Translations under genes and position numbers: made by a program | Shown: positions 19,316 to 31,057 of the stretch, piece by piece | How the letters are laid out: each line of letters starts with the position of its first letter | Numbering within the stretch: position 1 is the first letter of the stretch | NCBI GenBank assembly: GCA_022885665.1 | Contig: JAGQDJ010000202.1 | Location: forward strand, 1,550,001 to 1,614,000 | Source: Triops longicaudatus | Taxonomy: Eukaryota; Arthropoda; Branchiopoda; Notostraca; Triopsidae | Reading direction: 5' to 3' | DNA length: 64,000 nucleotides | Notes under the pieces: model-generated | What the model was told of the DNA's origin: nothing | What the model saw: the letters and a program-made list of their open reading frames with translations, nothing else | Database searches by the model: none

Positions 19316-21452
19316 ATAGTGGAAACTTTTTATTCCGCCTTTAGAACTTATGTTGCTGTGAAATACTTGTGTAAATTTTTACATGACTTTCTAAAATTCC
19401 TGAACAAAACCGAAGCTGCAAGAAACCGCTTTAAGAGATTTACGAAATAAGGGGAAAATGTTGGACCATAAGTTGCATGGATGCCATATATTACAAAATT
19501 CTTTTCCTTTTTTTTTTCGTCTTCTAAAATACCCCTTTTTGTTTTTTCGGTGGTGTACAACACTTTTAAGGATTTGTTCGTGACTTGTTTTGTTGAATAT
19601 GTTTCCCAACAAAAAAGGTCCTGGAAGACTTTTGACCTGTGATTGTGATTTACTGGATATTGTAAAATTGTGTGTGCATGTGAAAGGGAGTCGCAGACAC
19701 TGAAGCTGTGTGGTTATGAGGCTTATTGGACTTTCAATAACTTTTTTTTCTTTCCGTTTAAATATTCCCTTCGAAGGCCTTATTGGTGCCTTAAAAAAAG
19801 TTGGACGAACGGTTCCCTTGAAACACTTTTCCCAGTCCTGATTCTCAGTGGCTTATGTATATACTTGCTATTTTCGCGCGTAAGGTTCTTCGACTCCTAA
19901 AAAGTTTTTCCGTGGTTTTTTAAGTGCATTTATTGGGGTGTCAAGTATCGTAAGTTATACAAAACATGAAACAAACGAACGAAAACGTTTAGTCTTGCAT
20001 TTTTACTCCATAAGGGAAGAAACACAGAGATGGAAAAATATAAATATCAACTGCCGTACAACATTTGTCTACAGTGTTCGAATGAAGATGTAGAAAAACT
20101 ACTTACACCATAGAAGCTCAAATATGCTGAATCTGTGAAAAATAATGTCAAAATGGCAAGAAAATTTAATACTTTCCATTTTATTAGCCTCTACCAAATT
20201 GTCTTATAATAGTGCTGGAAATATGGACTACTGGAATAAAAAGAATTTTATCCTCGAAGGAGACTGCATAAAGGAAATAAGAATGTTTTGGAGTACGTAG
20301 TGTTTTTACTTTTTGTAGGTTGCATGAGAAACAAGTAATAGGAAGATACATCGGTGCAGTATATCCTATTAATAAAAAAAAATAAATAAATAAACTATTC
20401 GGCAAGCATGCCCAAAAAAGCCTCTCGCGGAAGTGAAGTTAAATTAACAAAGTTACACAATGACAATATAAAAAAATTAATCGTAAATTCAGCAAACCTC
20501 TTCCAATATCCTAGAAGATTAGATTAATCTTTGAAGGTGCCATTGCGATACGTCACTAAACAAAGCTAGAATTTCGTTTGTCAGCATTTGCTTCAAGGAC
20601 GATATTTCATTCTTTCACCTCCACAATCAAAAGCTAAAATTCCACGTCACGATTAGAAGCCTTTCCGTTATGTGAATATTGAATTCATTGTCATTTGTTT
20701 TAAAATCGCATACATATACTTCGAATTTCGGTTTTTATTAAAATGTACGATAAATAAAAGTAACAGACAAGAACCTTGGTTAACTAATGCTTCTTTCCAA
20801 TGTAAAAAGATGATTCTACAACAGACAAAGCCATTATAGGCCTGCGAAGTGTTAGAAAATGTGTTAGAAAACGGAAACTCGGTTTTATGTTCAACACTTC
20901 CCGTCTATACGTTTTTGTAATAATCATCCTATTTTCTACTTAAAAATGCATTGAGAACGTCTTCAGTTACCGCGAAGTGTTCATTATGAAAGCATGTAGC
21001 ATGAAAGCTATACTTTACTAGCTTGCCTAAGCTCAGCTTTGAAGGCATTCAACCAATTTCAAAGTTGGCGGAAACGCCATTTGGTAGAAAAGCTAAGCGA
21101 TTCCGGTTCCGGTTGAGTTTCGCCTACGGTTCGTCATTCAGTCTGGTTCGGCATCTAGTAAAGCCCAGTGGTAAATGAAAACAAAAGATAGGCTGGGAAG
21201 GGAGCTGGGAACCAGCTGGATTTTTCTCTACGCACGCAGATTGTTATCCAGCTTAATACGATTAAATTACATCAGTTGAGTTAGCATTGCACGGAGTAAT
21301 ATCTCTTGTCCGTGAAAGCTGAATTAGTGAGTTGAAGTGAGAGACTGACGGTATTGAACATTTTCCCATCCCCCTCGTTTTGTCCCGTTCTCCTCAAGGC
21401 GTGCGGCGCTGTTACCCAGTTTTGGACCATTTCCTTGTGAGGACTGCAGAAA
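19316..21452. other. Chitinase 3' flank and HAPSTR1 upstream region
   Basis: I see no gene. The left part should include the chitinase 3' UTR. An AATAAA-rich stretch near 20.37 kb is a possible but distant poly(A) region. The right part, directly before the HAPSTR1 start, is expected to hold its promoter and 5' UTR. Confidence 0.6.
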
Positions 21453-24028
21453 ATGAGCGAGAGCAGAGAAAATGAAGATAACCCGTTGAGTGATTTCTGG
21501 ATCGCCAATTGGGAACATCAGTGTGAGCTTGAACTGGAAAATGAACCCGATCTTGAAGGACAAATGAACACCGAGCGCGACTTGGCTGCACAGAAACTTT
21601 GGTATTTGTTCCAAAACTCAGCCACTGCAGTAGCTCAGCTTTATAAAGGTAAAAATAGACTTCGTTGTTTGAAAGCTTATCCCGAAAATACAGGATTAAT
21701 ATAATTCTTTTTATTCCATTCCAGAACGTCATCAAGCTTCAGTTGTATGGTTACCCTTTCAAAACGCAGCAGGAGCCGTTACCCATCTGTACAAAGGTAA
21801 AACAGAACATTGTACAAACATCTCTTGTCATGAAATTAAACCATTTCTTGCGTTTCTACAAATCCTGAAATTATATTCAACCCTTATTCGTTTACATACG
21901 TGCTTTGTTGATGAGTATTATACAAAAATGAATCCAATGTGCCATTTAAACAAAGTGTAGTAATGTTAGGCAACACATTTTTCGTAACATCCAGAACTTA
22001 AGTTTTAATATCCCATCAATCTTGTTTAGTAATTTAAAACTTAATGGACGTAAGAAGCAGGGAAATTCCCTATGCCATAGATATTAGCTGCCACTAAATA
22101 TTAGATCACGTGCTCATTTGTTTTCATGCTTTTACGTATCGCTGTGATTTGTGTAAGTGTTCTTAACCAGGGTTCTGTAATGCCTAGATAAAATCTCCGA
22201 ATCCCAAGTTTTCCCCCTTTGAACATGATTGTAATCTGTTGCAATTTATAACACGGTTAAGTAACCTGAAATGCCGTACGCAGCCTTGGAAACGTTTTTC
22301 TGAGGTCATTTTTCACGGATATATTAAGTTTTAATCTTGTCGTCTCTTAAAGTAGAAGTCATTGGTCGATGTTGTGAATGTACTGTAAGGAAATTGAATT
22401 TTAGTGTTTCGGTAGCATCATTAGAAGTACCAGGGTTTGTTAAAACTGCAGGTGAGCTGCAAAAGTGTAAGGTCACGTGTTTTGAATTCCCAGTAGGTTT
22501 GAACTAAGTATCGAATATGGGTATTTGTTTACAACTTGGGTACAAATTCTTCGCCGTAGCATGGACTCGTATTTCGTTGTAGAGATTATTCTTCTAGGCA
22601 CAACATTGAGCTCGAGAAAATTATCGCATGACTAGACCTGCATACAGCTTTGTAGTCATAGTTATTCGTGTATTAACAAAATTGAAAATTCCGTAAACCT
22701 TACATATATAATGAATTAGAAACAGTACAAAAAACTAAGTGATAAAAACACAAAATTTTCTAGTTTTTTTCTATATTAGAGTAAGCTAAAGCTTTTGGCT
22801 GAATTATTGAATGGTTCTGATAAAATTAGTAGGGAAATTAAATACAGATCAATGAAATCTTATGCCAGTAAGTAATCAAAGAAAAAGTTAAAAAGAGAAA
22901 AATACTCTATTTTATGTTCTGAAAGACAGTATAGTGAATAACCATTATTTTAGCTTTAACCAGAAATGAATTATTAAAAAATGCCGGTATAGAAATGTAC
23001 TATTGAGAAACGTTTTCTTCTTGCTAAACGTGCTAACCAGCGGGTTCTTTGTACTGTCCTAAATTCCCTGTAATGTGGGTGTACTTCCTAGAAGGGTGTT
23101 GAGTGAGTTCATTTGGAGACACTGTTACTTTTGCGAAACCAAGTTGGCGAATTAGACGGAAGATGACTAATACAGCTCTTGTTTCTCGTTTCTAGAATCT
23201 ACAGACGCGTTACGTCGTTGCACAGAATTGGGCATGCAAGCTGGGTATCAACGTCGCACACGTGATATTTTAGCTTGGGCCAAAAAGCGCCGAAGAAATA
23301 TTCGCCGGGAAGAGCTCATTTCATACTTGGCCGGCAAAAGCTTACCTCTACCCTCTCAGCCTAGTGCTTCGCGCCACACCCATCAGACGTAATATAAGCT
23401 TGTAACGAATTTTACTCGCAATGACAATGCTCATTTCTTGTAGTCGTAACGGTGGTCCACGTCAGCGTTTGTGTTTGGATCGTCCATCGTCTCGCCACAC
23501 TGCGGCTGACAGCTACGCTAGTAACAGCTTACCTCTTCCATTGGCCGAATCTGGCGCCAACTATGATCCTGATCTACAGACGTTTCGGGAAGCGTTGAGC
23601 TTAGCCAGTACGTCTCGTCCTCCCTTATTCTCTTACATTTATGACGTTGAATACCACAGTTGTTTACAAACTTACTTGGCCGTGAAGCTGTTGTTCTGCT
23701 GTCTTGTTGAGAGCTCTCCGTTTGACTATGTTTTTCCTTTTCAAATATATATAATTTATTTTTTTAACTATATATATCAAATATATATTTTTATTTTTAT
23801 TATGATTTTTTCTTCTTATTATTATTATTATTATTATTATTTTTAGGTTCTCCGTTGTCCTCAAGCAGGCGGCGTGGATCTCCTCTACACCCTTCGAGCG
23901 ATTTGACAGCCTTTGTGGCAGCAGAATTTGCTCGCCATGGCGGTGGTACCAAAAGGCCCAACACAGCTTCACCTCCACATGATGTAAATATGGATTCCCC
24001 AACGCACAAACGATCAAGGCTGTTTTGA
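21453..24028 (+). CDS. HAPSTR1: HUWE1-associated protein modifying stress responses (C16orf72/UPF0472 family)
   Basis: In vertebrates HAPSTR1 is a nuclear partner of the ubiquitin ligase HUWE1 and tunes stress signalling. Five exons join in frame to 268 aa (human protein 275 aa): 21453-21648, 21725-21796, 23196-23388, 23444-23607 and 23847-24028. Family blocks seen in order are QKLWYLFQNSATAVAQLYK, WLPFQNAAGAVTHLYKES, the helix GMQAGYQRRTRDILAWAKK with a basic RRRNIRREELISYL tail, a Ser-rich middle, and the C-terminal block with TKRP and SPTHKRSRLF. The start is the first ATG before the acidic N-terminus and fits the family length. Intron 2 is 1.4 kb; the last intron ends in an (ATT)n repeat. 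The gene converges on USH1G with about 730 bases between stops. Conservation is high enough that I regard the call as secure. Confidence 0.97.
23816..23840. repeat. (ATT)n microsatellite forming the 3' end of HAPSTR1's last intron
   Basis: About eight ATT triplets sit directly before the TTTTTAG acceptor of the last exon, so the repeat occupies the place of the polypyrimidine tract. Confidence 0.9.
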
Positions 24029-24761
24029 AAACCAGAACAGATGGATAATTGGCTGAAAAAGCGTAATTTTGGGATTCATTTTTTAATGAGCTGGTCCCTT
24101 TCCTCCTTTTCCGACATTTTATTTTAGTATTTTAGTTTATTTTTCTTAATAATTAAAAAAACAGAGATACTTCAGTGATGTCCAGCCTATGCAGGGAATA
24201 CGTGTGATGGGTAAAAAGCAATGGCTCTGTGTAGTTTGGGGATACTGTCGTGGCTGCAAAAGTTTGAAAAACTACGCATGAAAATTATTTTTTTTCGTAT
24301 TGGATTAGCGTTGCGTTCTGGTTAAGAAGAAAAGTACTGTTAGTTAATTATCTTTTTTTCGTTTCAAGTCTTTCTCTCCCCATTCTCTTCCCACCCTCTG
24401 TAAAGTTGCCACATGTAGACAGGTATTGATCTTTTGTGTTGAAGCGTTCTAGGTTTGTTATAGAAGGTATTTTCCTTGTGTTGCCATTTTTCGTGAAACC
24501 ACCCGATTCATGTCCCACCCCCATTGTTGACACCAATAGAAGCAACTAAGTGCGACGGTTGTTGAGCTTCTCTTATCAATACTTTATTCTCATTATAATG
24601 CCTTTAGTTTACAATCAAGAGCCAGACTAGTTTCTTTTATTTTTTGGTAAAGAAAACGGAAGCTTATACGATGCTAAGAAAGAAATAAGATACCGCGTGA
24701 AAAGTCCTTAGAACAAGTATTAGTGAAAATAGGTACAAAAAGAAATGATACTGGGGGAAAA
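24029..24761. other. Convergent 3' intergenic region between HAPSTR1 and USH1G
   Basis: This holds the two facing 3' UTRs. A TTTATT at 24583-24588 reads AATAAA on the minus strand, 174 bases after the USH1G stop. On the plus strand an AT-rich AATAATTAAA stretch near 24.15 kb may serve HAPSTR1. Confidence 0.7.
24583..24588 (-). promoter_or_regulatory. Poly(A) signal AATAAA, USH1G
   Basis: Canonical AATAAA on the transcript strand, 174 bases downstream of the USH1G stop codon. Confidence 0.6.
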
Positions 24762-27700
24762 TTATAACCGACTGTCTATAAGTTCACCAGGATCGTCCAA
24801 GGCTTGTTTACGGTCTTCAATGGCTTTGAGCAATTTTTTGCGGGGACCTAACGGCAAGTGCATGGCTTTCAGGTCGTCGTCGACCAATAACATTAAGGCA
24901 TCCAGGTCAATCTTCTCACGAATAAAATAAGGGATGAATTCAGTCAAACCCGCCGCTGCCATGAAGAAATGCAACGGTGAATTTTGTCCATCTTCGTCAT
25001 CCTCATCTAAAGAAAAGAATCAATTAAACATTCAGAAACGTATAAACACGTATTTCAACAAACATGTTTAGAAAGTAGTGCCAAATACAGCTTAATGTGT
25101 CTTGATTATAAGGGTTTATTTTGTGTAGGGCTACATTATGCCAGTATAGCACATGGATAGCCAACTATTCTTAACCACGGTCTCCCCTACTGTGTTTAAT
25201 TCGTGGCAGAAGTTAAAAAAAAGGCTCACGTGTAGGCGTTGTGTCATCTATACCGCCGATTAGCTAATCTTTTGAGGTAATTAATTACCATGTGCTGATT
25301 TTTTTGCAATTAGCAACTGCTGGTACTACAGATAATTAGCAAAGCGAATGTCGGTAAATCAAATCATCGTGTGGTTACCGTATTTTTTTTTAAATATGTA
25401 ACCTAATATGGGTTATGTGATTTATGGGACATGCGATATGCAAAGTTCTGCAATTTTGCTATTTTGGAATTATTGTTGAATTAACGTAGAAATTCCGAAC
25501 GAAAAGTGAATGTGTGCTGAGTTGTTAATAGCTGGGTTTTTTAGTCCAAAGGAATAGGGTGGTGTCACTTCGCAACAGGTAAGTTGTGTGATTTTTATAA
25601 ATCGGAATTATAGAAACGTTTTGCATTTACCGCTGTCCAGGTCCTGGTCATCCCATGGCGTATTCCGTTTGGCTAGCGAACCCGCGCTGCCTATTGAGTC
25701 CTCGGTTCCAGACCGCTGATTGGAAGATCCTCGGTCGCTGTTTTGGGAAATGTCATGATACTTGTCACGCCTAGGCAAGGCACTTAGCGTTGCAGTTAGT
25801 GAGTTCCTGTTATATTCAAGGACAGTTTAATGTTACCGGTCTAATTCCTTTTGTATGTCTATTTTTTTGGGAACCGTCTTACCGGAAAGCTACACTACCG
25901 AAACCTGGGCGATCAAAAATGGATCCAACACCTTGGATAGCCAAGTCATCTCCAAAACCACTGTCAGCTTTGTTAAGATAATCCGGTTGGGAAATAGATC
26001 GCGATAGATTGGATTCTTCGCCGTCGTCAAAGACTCCGGCCAACTTGCCTCGTTTACCTTTATGTGCAAATCCAATAAAACTCAAGTAAATCAATTAAAT
26101 GTTAAAAACGGGTTATTGTTACATACCTGGTACGTTGGATTCGTATTTAGGGACGTACATAACTTCCGAATCGCGCCGTAAGCCCGATAAACTCCTGATG
26201 GAGCGTTTTCCGTCTTTTTCCGTTGCACCAGTACCAACTTTAAAATCGCTACTGACCGTCACGGTACTAGAACTCTTGATGCTACCTTCGGTAGCTCGAG
26301 TCTTCCGTTGTTGTTGCACTTTCTTATAAACAGCACCAGTTGGACCTTTTTGTTTGGTTTCATTGCCTGCGTTCACAATATCTGAGTACTTGGGACTCTG
26401 AACGTACACCAGACGGGAATCTCGTCGTAAATTCAAAGCTGCCAAGCTGAGCGAATTTCGGTGACCATTCATCACCTCTTCTTCATTGGTGGACACCATT
26501 TTTTCCCGCTCTTTTGCTAACCGCTTTTGTTCCCTGGCTGCCATTTTCTCAGCCTTCTCCTGAACTTTTTGAAAATTCTTGGCACGTTTCTCGGCTTCTT
26601 TGAGAGCTTTTTCCTTCAATAATTTCACTTGTTTCTTATTCATGGTTTCTTGCTTGGTTATGACGTCATCCAGATAACGCAGAATTTCGTCCCGGTCGTT
26701 CATAGCTGCTAACTCTTTAGGGGTATGAAAGTCGATATCCAGCGCCCACAAATTGGCACCAAAATTGACCAAAAAAGTCACGCAGTGCATGTTTCCCTTG
26801 GCTGCTGCGAAATGCAAGGCTGTGTTTCCATAGTTGTCGCATTTGTCAGGATCGCCCCTGTTTGAAAGACACAATAAATGGCGACTTAAAATTGGACAGA
26901 AAGGAGATCTTGAGAAAACCCAGAAGTGCAAGGATTACATAGGGGAAATCTTATTGCAAGGTTTCTATATACTACTAGCGAAAAACACTTTTATCACCTT
27001 CTGATAAGAAGGCTTATCACTTCAAAAGTTTTTGCTTACGCATAACCTACTGAACATGAATACCACGACTTAGGCCGAAAAGAAAAAGCAATCGACTGCC
27101 CTCCTTTCCGGAAAAAAATTACGGGCCAGTAGGCAATTATCCCAGTTGTTTCCTGTCAGGCACAAAATCGAGGTGCAACTGACCGGAACCATAGAAAAGG
27201 ATGAACCTTTGAATTTTCTTCAAGGGCTATGGAAAACATTTCACCCAGAAATGTGACGCCCAGAACTTTCGAGTCCATGACTGCACTCCCGAACTTTTTA
27301 TTCTGTTTTTTTTTTCCCGATTTTTCTCGTCTAGGTCGTTTCGATTCTAATGTCTCTTATCTTGGAAGTCACTTCTTTGGAACAGTGAATTAAGATAAGG
27401 AGAGGGAAGGTTCTTTTTCGTAGATAAGATGTGAGATTTACCAGGAAATTTTGTTTACCATCTAAAATTTTGGGCTGTAAACTTGAATTAGCAAAGTAAT
27501 GCGACGTACTTTGACAGCACGCTGCAACCGTGAGTACCGTTAGCCCCATAAGTCACGTTACATATTGCATCGATATAATAGACTTTTATTCGGCACTGTA
27601 CCGTTCTGTGGTGTTTTAAACCGCTGGAGCGCAACCACAATAACGCACTTATTTTTTTCAGTTTTCTAACAAATTTTCTAGCTGTGTTTGGATTTTGTGT

Positions 27701-28471
27701 TCTTCTTCGTTCGGAAGCGATTACTGTTCGCAATGAACTTACCCTCTGCCAACGAGGAGTCGCAAGGCTTCTAGGTTGCCTTCGAAGGCAGCCCATAGCG
27801 TAGGTGTCATACCATCGTCGTCTCGCGCATTACAGTCTTTCCTTGTCGCTTCTTTGAGATATTCGATGTAGCCATCCCTGGCCGCCCTTTAAAAATTAGA
27901 AAAAGAAAATAAGTGTAGATTAAACGATTTGACTTAGATAGTGCATAAATGACGTTATTGTAGCTGATAAGGGTCATTGAAGTCCATGGCACAAGGCTTA
28001 GATAACTGGGTTGGGTCTGTGTTGCAGCTTAACTATCGGAGTTTATTCTACTGCACGTACAGCGTAAAATCCAGACTCAGCTCGCCCTGTTATGTCGAAT
28101 TTTCGGTGCTAAATAAAACAGTCGTTTCGTATGATTGAGCCCGAAGGGGAAAAAGGGGGTTGCTATGGAGAAATATAAAATGACCGGAAGTGCGAAAGCC
28201 CTCACCCCTCCGGCGTTCATACCAAACTATTCTTCATTATTACAGCAGTGTAGTTACCTTTTCGTTACGTGCGTTACACGAAAAACGTCCCGGAAGGGTC
28301 AGGGTTTGACAATTCCGGTTTGGAACACAGGAAATGTCTTCCGGTTTTCCACCTTTTGTGGTAGGAAATTGGAAGTAGGAAAGCATTGAAACACAGGATG
28401 TTTTGCACCTAAGGATTGTTGAAGATTAATTTTGTAGAGGATGCTTACCTGTGAAATCTATCCGAAGTCAT
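24762..28471 (-). CDS. USH1G: Ankyrin-repeat/SAM scaffold protein, Usher syndrome type 1G (Sans) homologue
   Basis: Sans is a scaffold that joins harmonin, myosin VII and cadherins in hair-bundle tip links and microvilli, and also works near basal bodies. Six exons on the minus strand join in phase to 485 aa (human 461): 28471-28449, 27886-27743, 26857-26127, 26057-25883, 25770-25631 and 25006-24762. The 23-base first exon encodes MTSDRFHR, matching the short start of the family. Ankyrin repeats fill about residues 8-130 (GMTPTLWAAFEGN, NYGNTALHFAAAKGN). A Lys/Glu-rich helix and the central conserved blocks follow (SIRSLSGLRRDSEVMYV, SDRGSSNQ). A SAM domain covers about 415-478, with IREKIDLDALML and LPLGPRKKLL. 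The last residues DSRL fit a class I PDZ-binding motif, as in the human DTEL. ANKS4B is the only close alternative; the length and internal blocks favour USH1G. Confidence 0.96.
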
Positions 28472-31057
28472 ACTTATTGTAATCCGTTTACCATTCTAAT
28501 GCGATTTCACATTACACATGACTAGTCCGCACTTGGAACGCACACTAGGTCGAGGTTCACTGTCAGGAATGTAGAGTTACTTAGGGATATGAGCGTGTTC
28601 AAACTGATAACGTAATGGATAAGTCCAAGAATTAGAAAACGGATAACGAAGCGGAGCTTTGCCTGTTTTCACCTGTAGCGGAGTAGAGCTCCGTTGCTAC
28701 TGATGAGTTAGGCTGTGGAAAAGGGTCGTTGGGCGGGTAAAAGGTGATGGGATTATCCATCTGCTGATATATCTACCCCCCTTAGATACGAAACACGTTA
28801 GCTGGAAGAGACTGTCAACACAAGTAACCGCGGGAACAAGAGGAATGGAAGTGGCATCGCATGGGCGGCAAGCTGTATAACGTTACGCTGCTTTGGGCGA
28901 TGTGTACTCACTACCGAAAAAGTGAACCAACCAATTTTTGTGGAGAACTAGAAACGACGCCCAGTTTTATAGCAGCACATGTGGACTGGATTGTATTGAA
29001 ACTCGTTAAAAACTAGGTTTGATGCAGCGGGATAGTAAAGATTTTAATTGGCGGTAATAAAGTCGTAAACTACTTACTTGGTGGTAAGAACTTGACGGTG
29101 CTTATAATGAAACGCGTGTTAAATGATAACATTCCCTTTCGGTACCATTATGATAAGTTTTATTGAGCAGAATAGCAAATACAGCGCAGTAATCTATACG
29201 TAATGGACCTTAGTACATTCGTTCGTTACCCGAAAGCGCCGAACAGAAAGCCCCTTCGAATTCCATAGGCAAGAAAGCGCTTGTAATTGCCAGGAAGATC
29301 TTTACAAAAACAAATTTTATTATACTTTATTTTCATTTTCTTTTTGAATTGCCTACATTACCCGAGTTCGACGACTTTTGTCGACTTAGGGTAACTTAAC
29401 TGCCATTGAGAAGCGTTGCAGTAAATTTTAAGAGTACAGAAGTGTAAATGCTTTTCCGATAATTTTGAAAGGCTTCGGTCAATTGCTTTTTAGTACTCTG
29501 GCAAAGAAGCGAAGACAGGAGATTATTAAAAAAACATTCAAGAATAGTAATGATTACATAAAAATGTAATGTATAATAAGCATAAAATTACTTCAAAAGT
29601 TTTAAAATTGTGCATATCTACCGGTGCATATAAAGTTTTGAAATTTGTATCGTCTGAAAACTTTGTATTCCCAGTATTTCAAAAACTTACAGTTCGCGCC
29701 ACAGATTATTTTTTCTTCGACTGTCGTGCAGGTGGCGATACCAACAAGCCATTTACATTTGTATTTCATCCGGTCACGCTAAGAATTAAAGAGTAATTCT
29801 TAACGCAAAGCAGTGAAAAATTATTATTATCTTGCCTTCAGTCGAAAAAATATTATGCAGATACCGGTAAATAGTATAAAATATTTCCTGTTAAATAACT
29901 GAAAAGTTGTAAAACTTTTTATGGTAAGGTTTTGCTTTGATTTATGTATGTGGCATTGAGAACTTTGAAACAAGGTCTTTTTAGTTTTCAAAGTAAAGCT
30001 AAAAGTTTTGCATTTATGGTCACTTTGAATTGCATAATTTCTCATGGTCACTTCACTCAAAAATGTTTTGCCATCTTTTTTTGAATCCAGCTAATTTTAG
30101 AATTGGAGGAGCCTGTTTTACTGATTGTCTTCCAAGTCTTCCGACTGAGTTCGACGTCAAGTTAAATTCGCCAGAAAAGCAAAAAAATTGATTTTAATTT
30201 TGAAAGTAACTCGTCCAATTTCCAAAAAAGTTCTCGGTGCCAAACTCACGTGTGGAAGCAAAACGTCACCATCGGGAAAAAAACTAAAGGGTGTATCTTT
30301 GCTAGCGAAATCATCCGGAATGTCTCCCTATTGGCCATTAACGCTTTTGTTCCACCGTAGCCTGCAAAAATTAAACGAAATTTGTCTGCTCGCATCTCGG
30401 TCCGCGAACCAAGCTTGCACTGGTACCCGGAAGGTTTATGCATTTTGTTTATGCATTTTGAATAAGCCGTTCGACTTCCGCGGGTTCTACAGTGTAGTTC
30501 ACGGTAAGAAACAGCGAATTCTCACGGCTAAAACAGGTGCTTACGCATGAGACTTCTAGTCTACGAAAGTTCTGTTTCGCAGGTCTGTATAAACGCTAGT
30601 TCTAAGAAGGGTTTAGGTTGAGGAAACAATTTGTGCTACAGGCCTATACGTGCGGTCGTTAGTGGTCAACCTGAAACACGCTCACAATTGCCTAAATGCC
30701 GTAGGCTTTCCTACTATTCTAATCTCCTGATAATATTCCACGAGAATGAAACGTATGTTTTCCTTTCTTAGTAAATATATTTGAGCCCAATAAATTTCTT
30801 GTACATTTAAGTACTGTTGTCTGTCCCTTGTTGTCTGTTAATAGGTCTATTGTGGTTGCAAAAGGAGAAGCGTATTACCAGGAAAGTGATAGTATCGATA
30901 GGCATTTTCCTGTTGTTAAAGGCATGTGTCTTTACATTATACAAAAATCTTCGTGCGATTGTGTTATTTATTTCTTCAGGTTACAAGAAAGTTACGTACC
31001 AAATTTCTATTTACAGTTTCACTGGACATCAAATACTAGTTATTATGTAGTCACCGC
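28472..31057. other. Intergenic region between USH1G and CEP131
   Basis: I see no gene. The left part is upstream of USH1G and probably holds its promoter. The right end contains the CEP131 3' UTR, with a minus-strand AATAAA at 30968-30973. Frames such as the one at 30188-30550 have no recognisable domain. Confidence 0.6.
30968..30973 (-). promoter_or_regulatory. Poly(A) signal AATAAA, CEP131
   Basis: Canonical hexamer on the minus strand, about 85 bases after the CEP131 stop. Confidence 0.6.
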
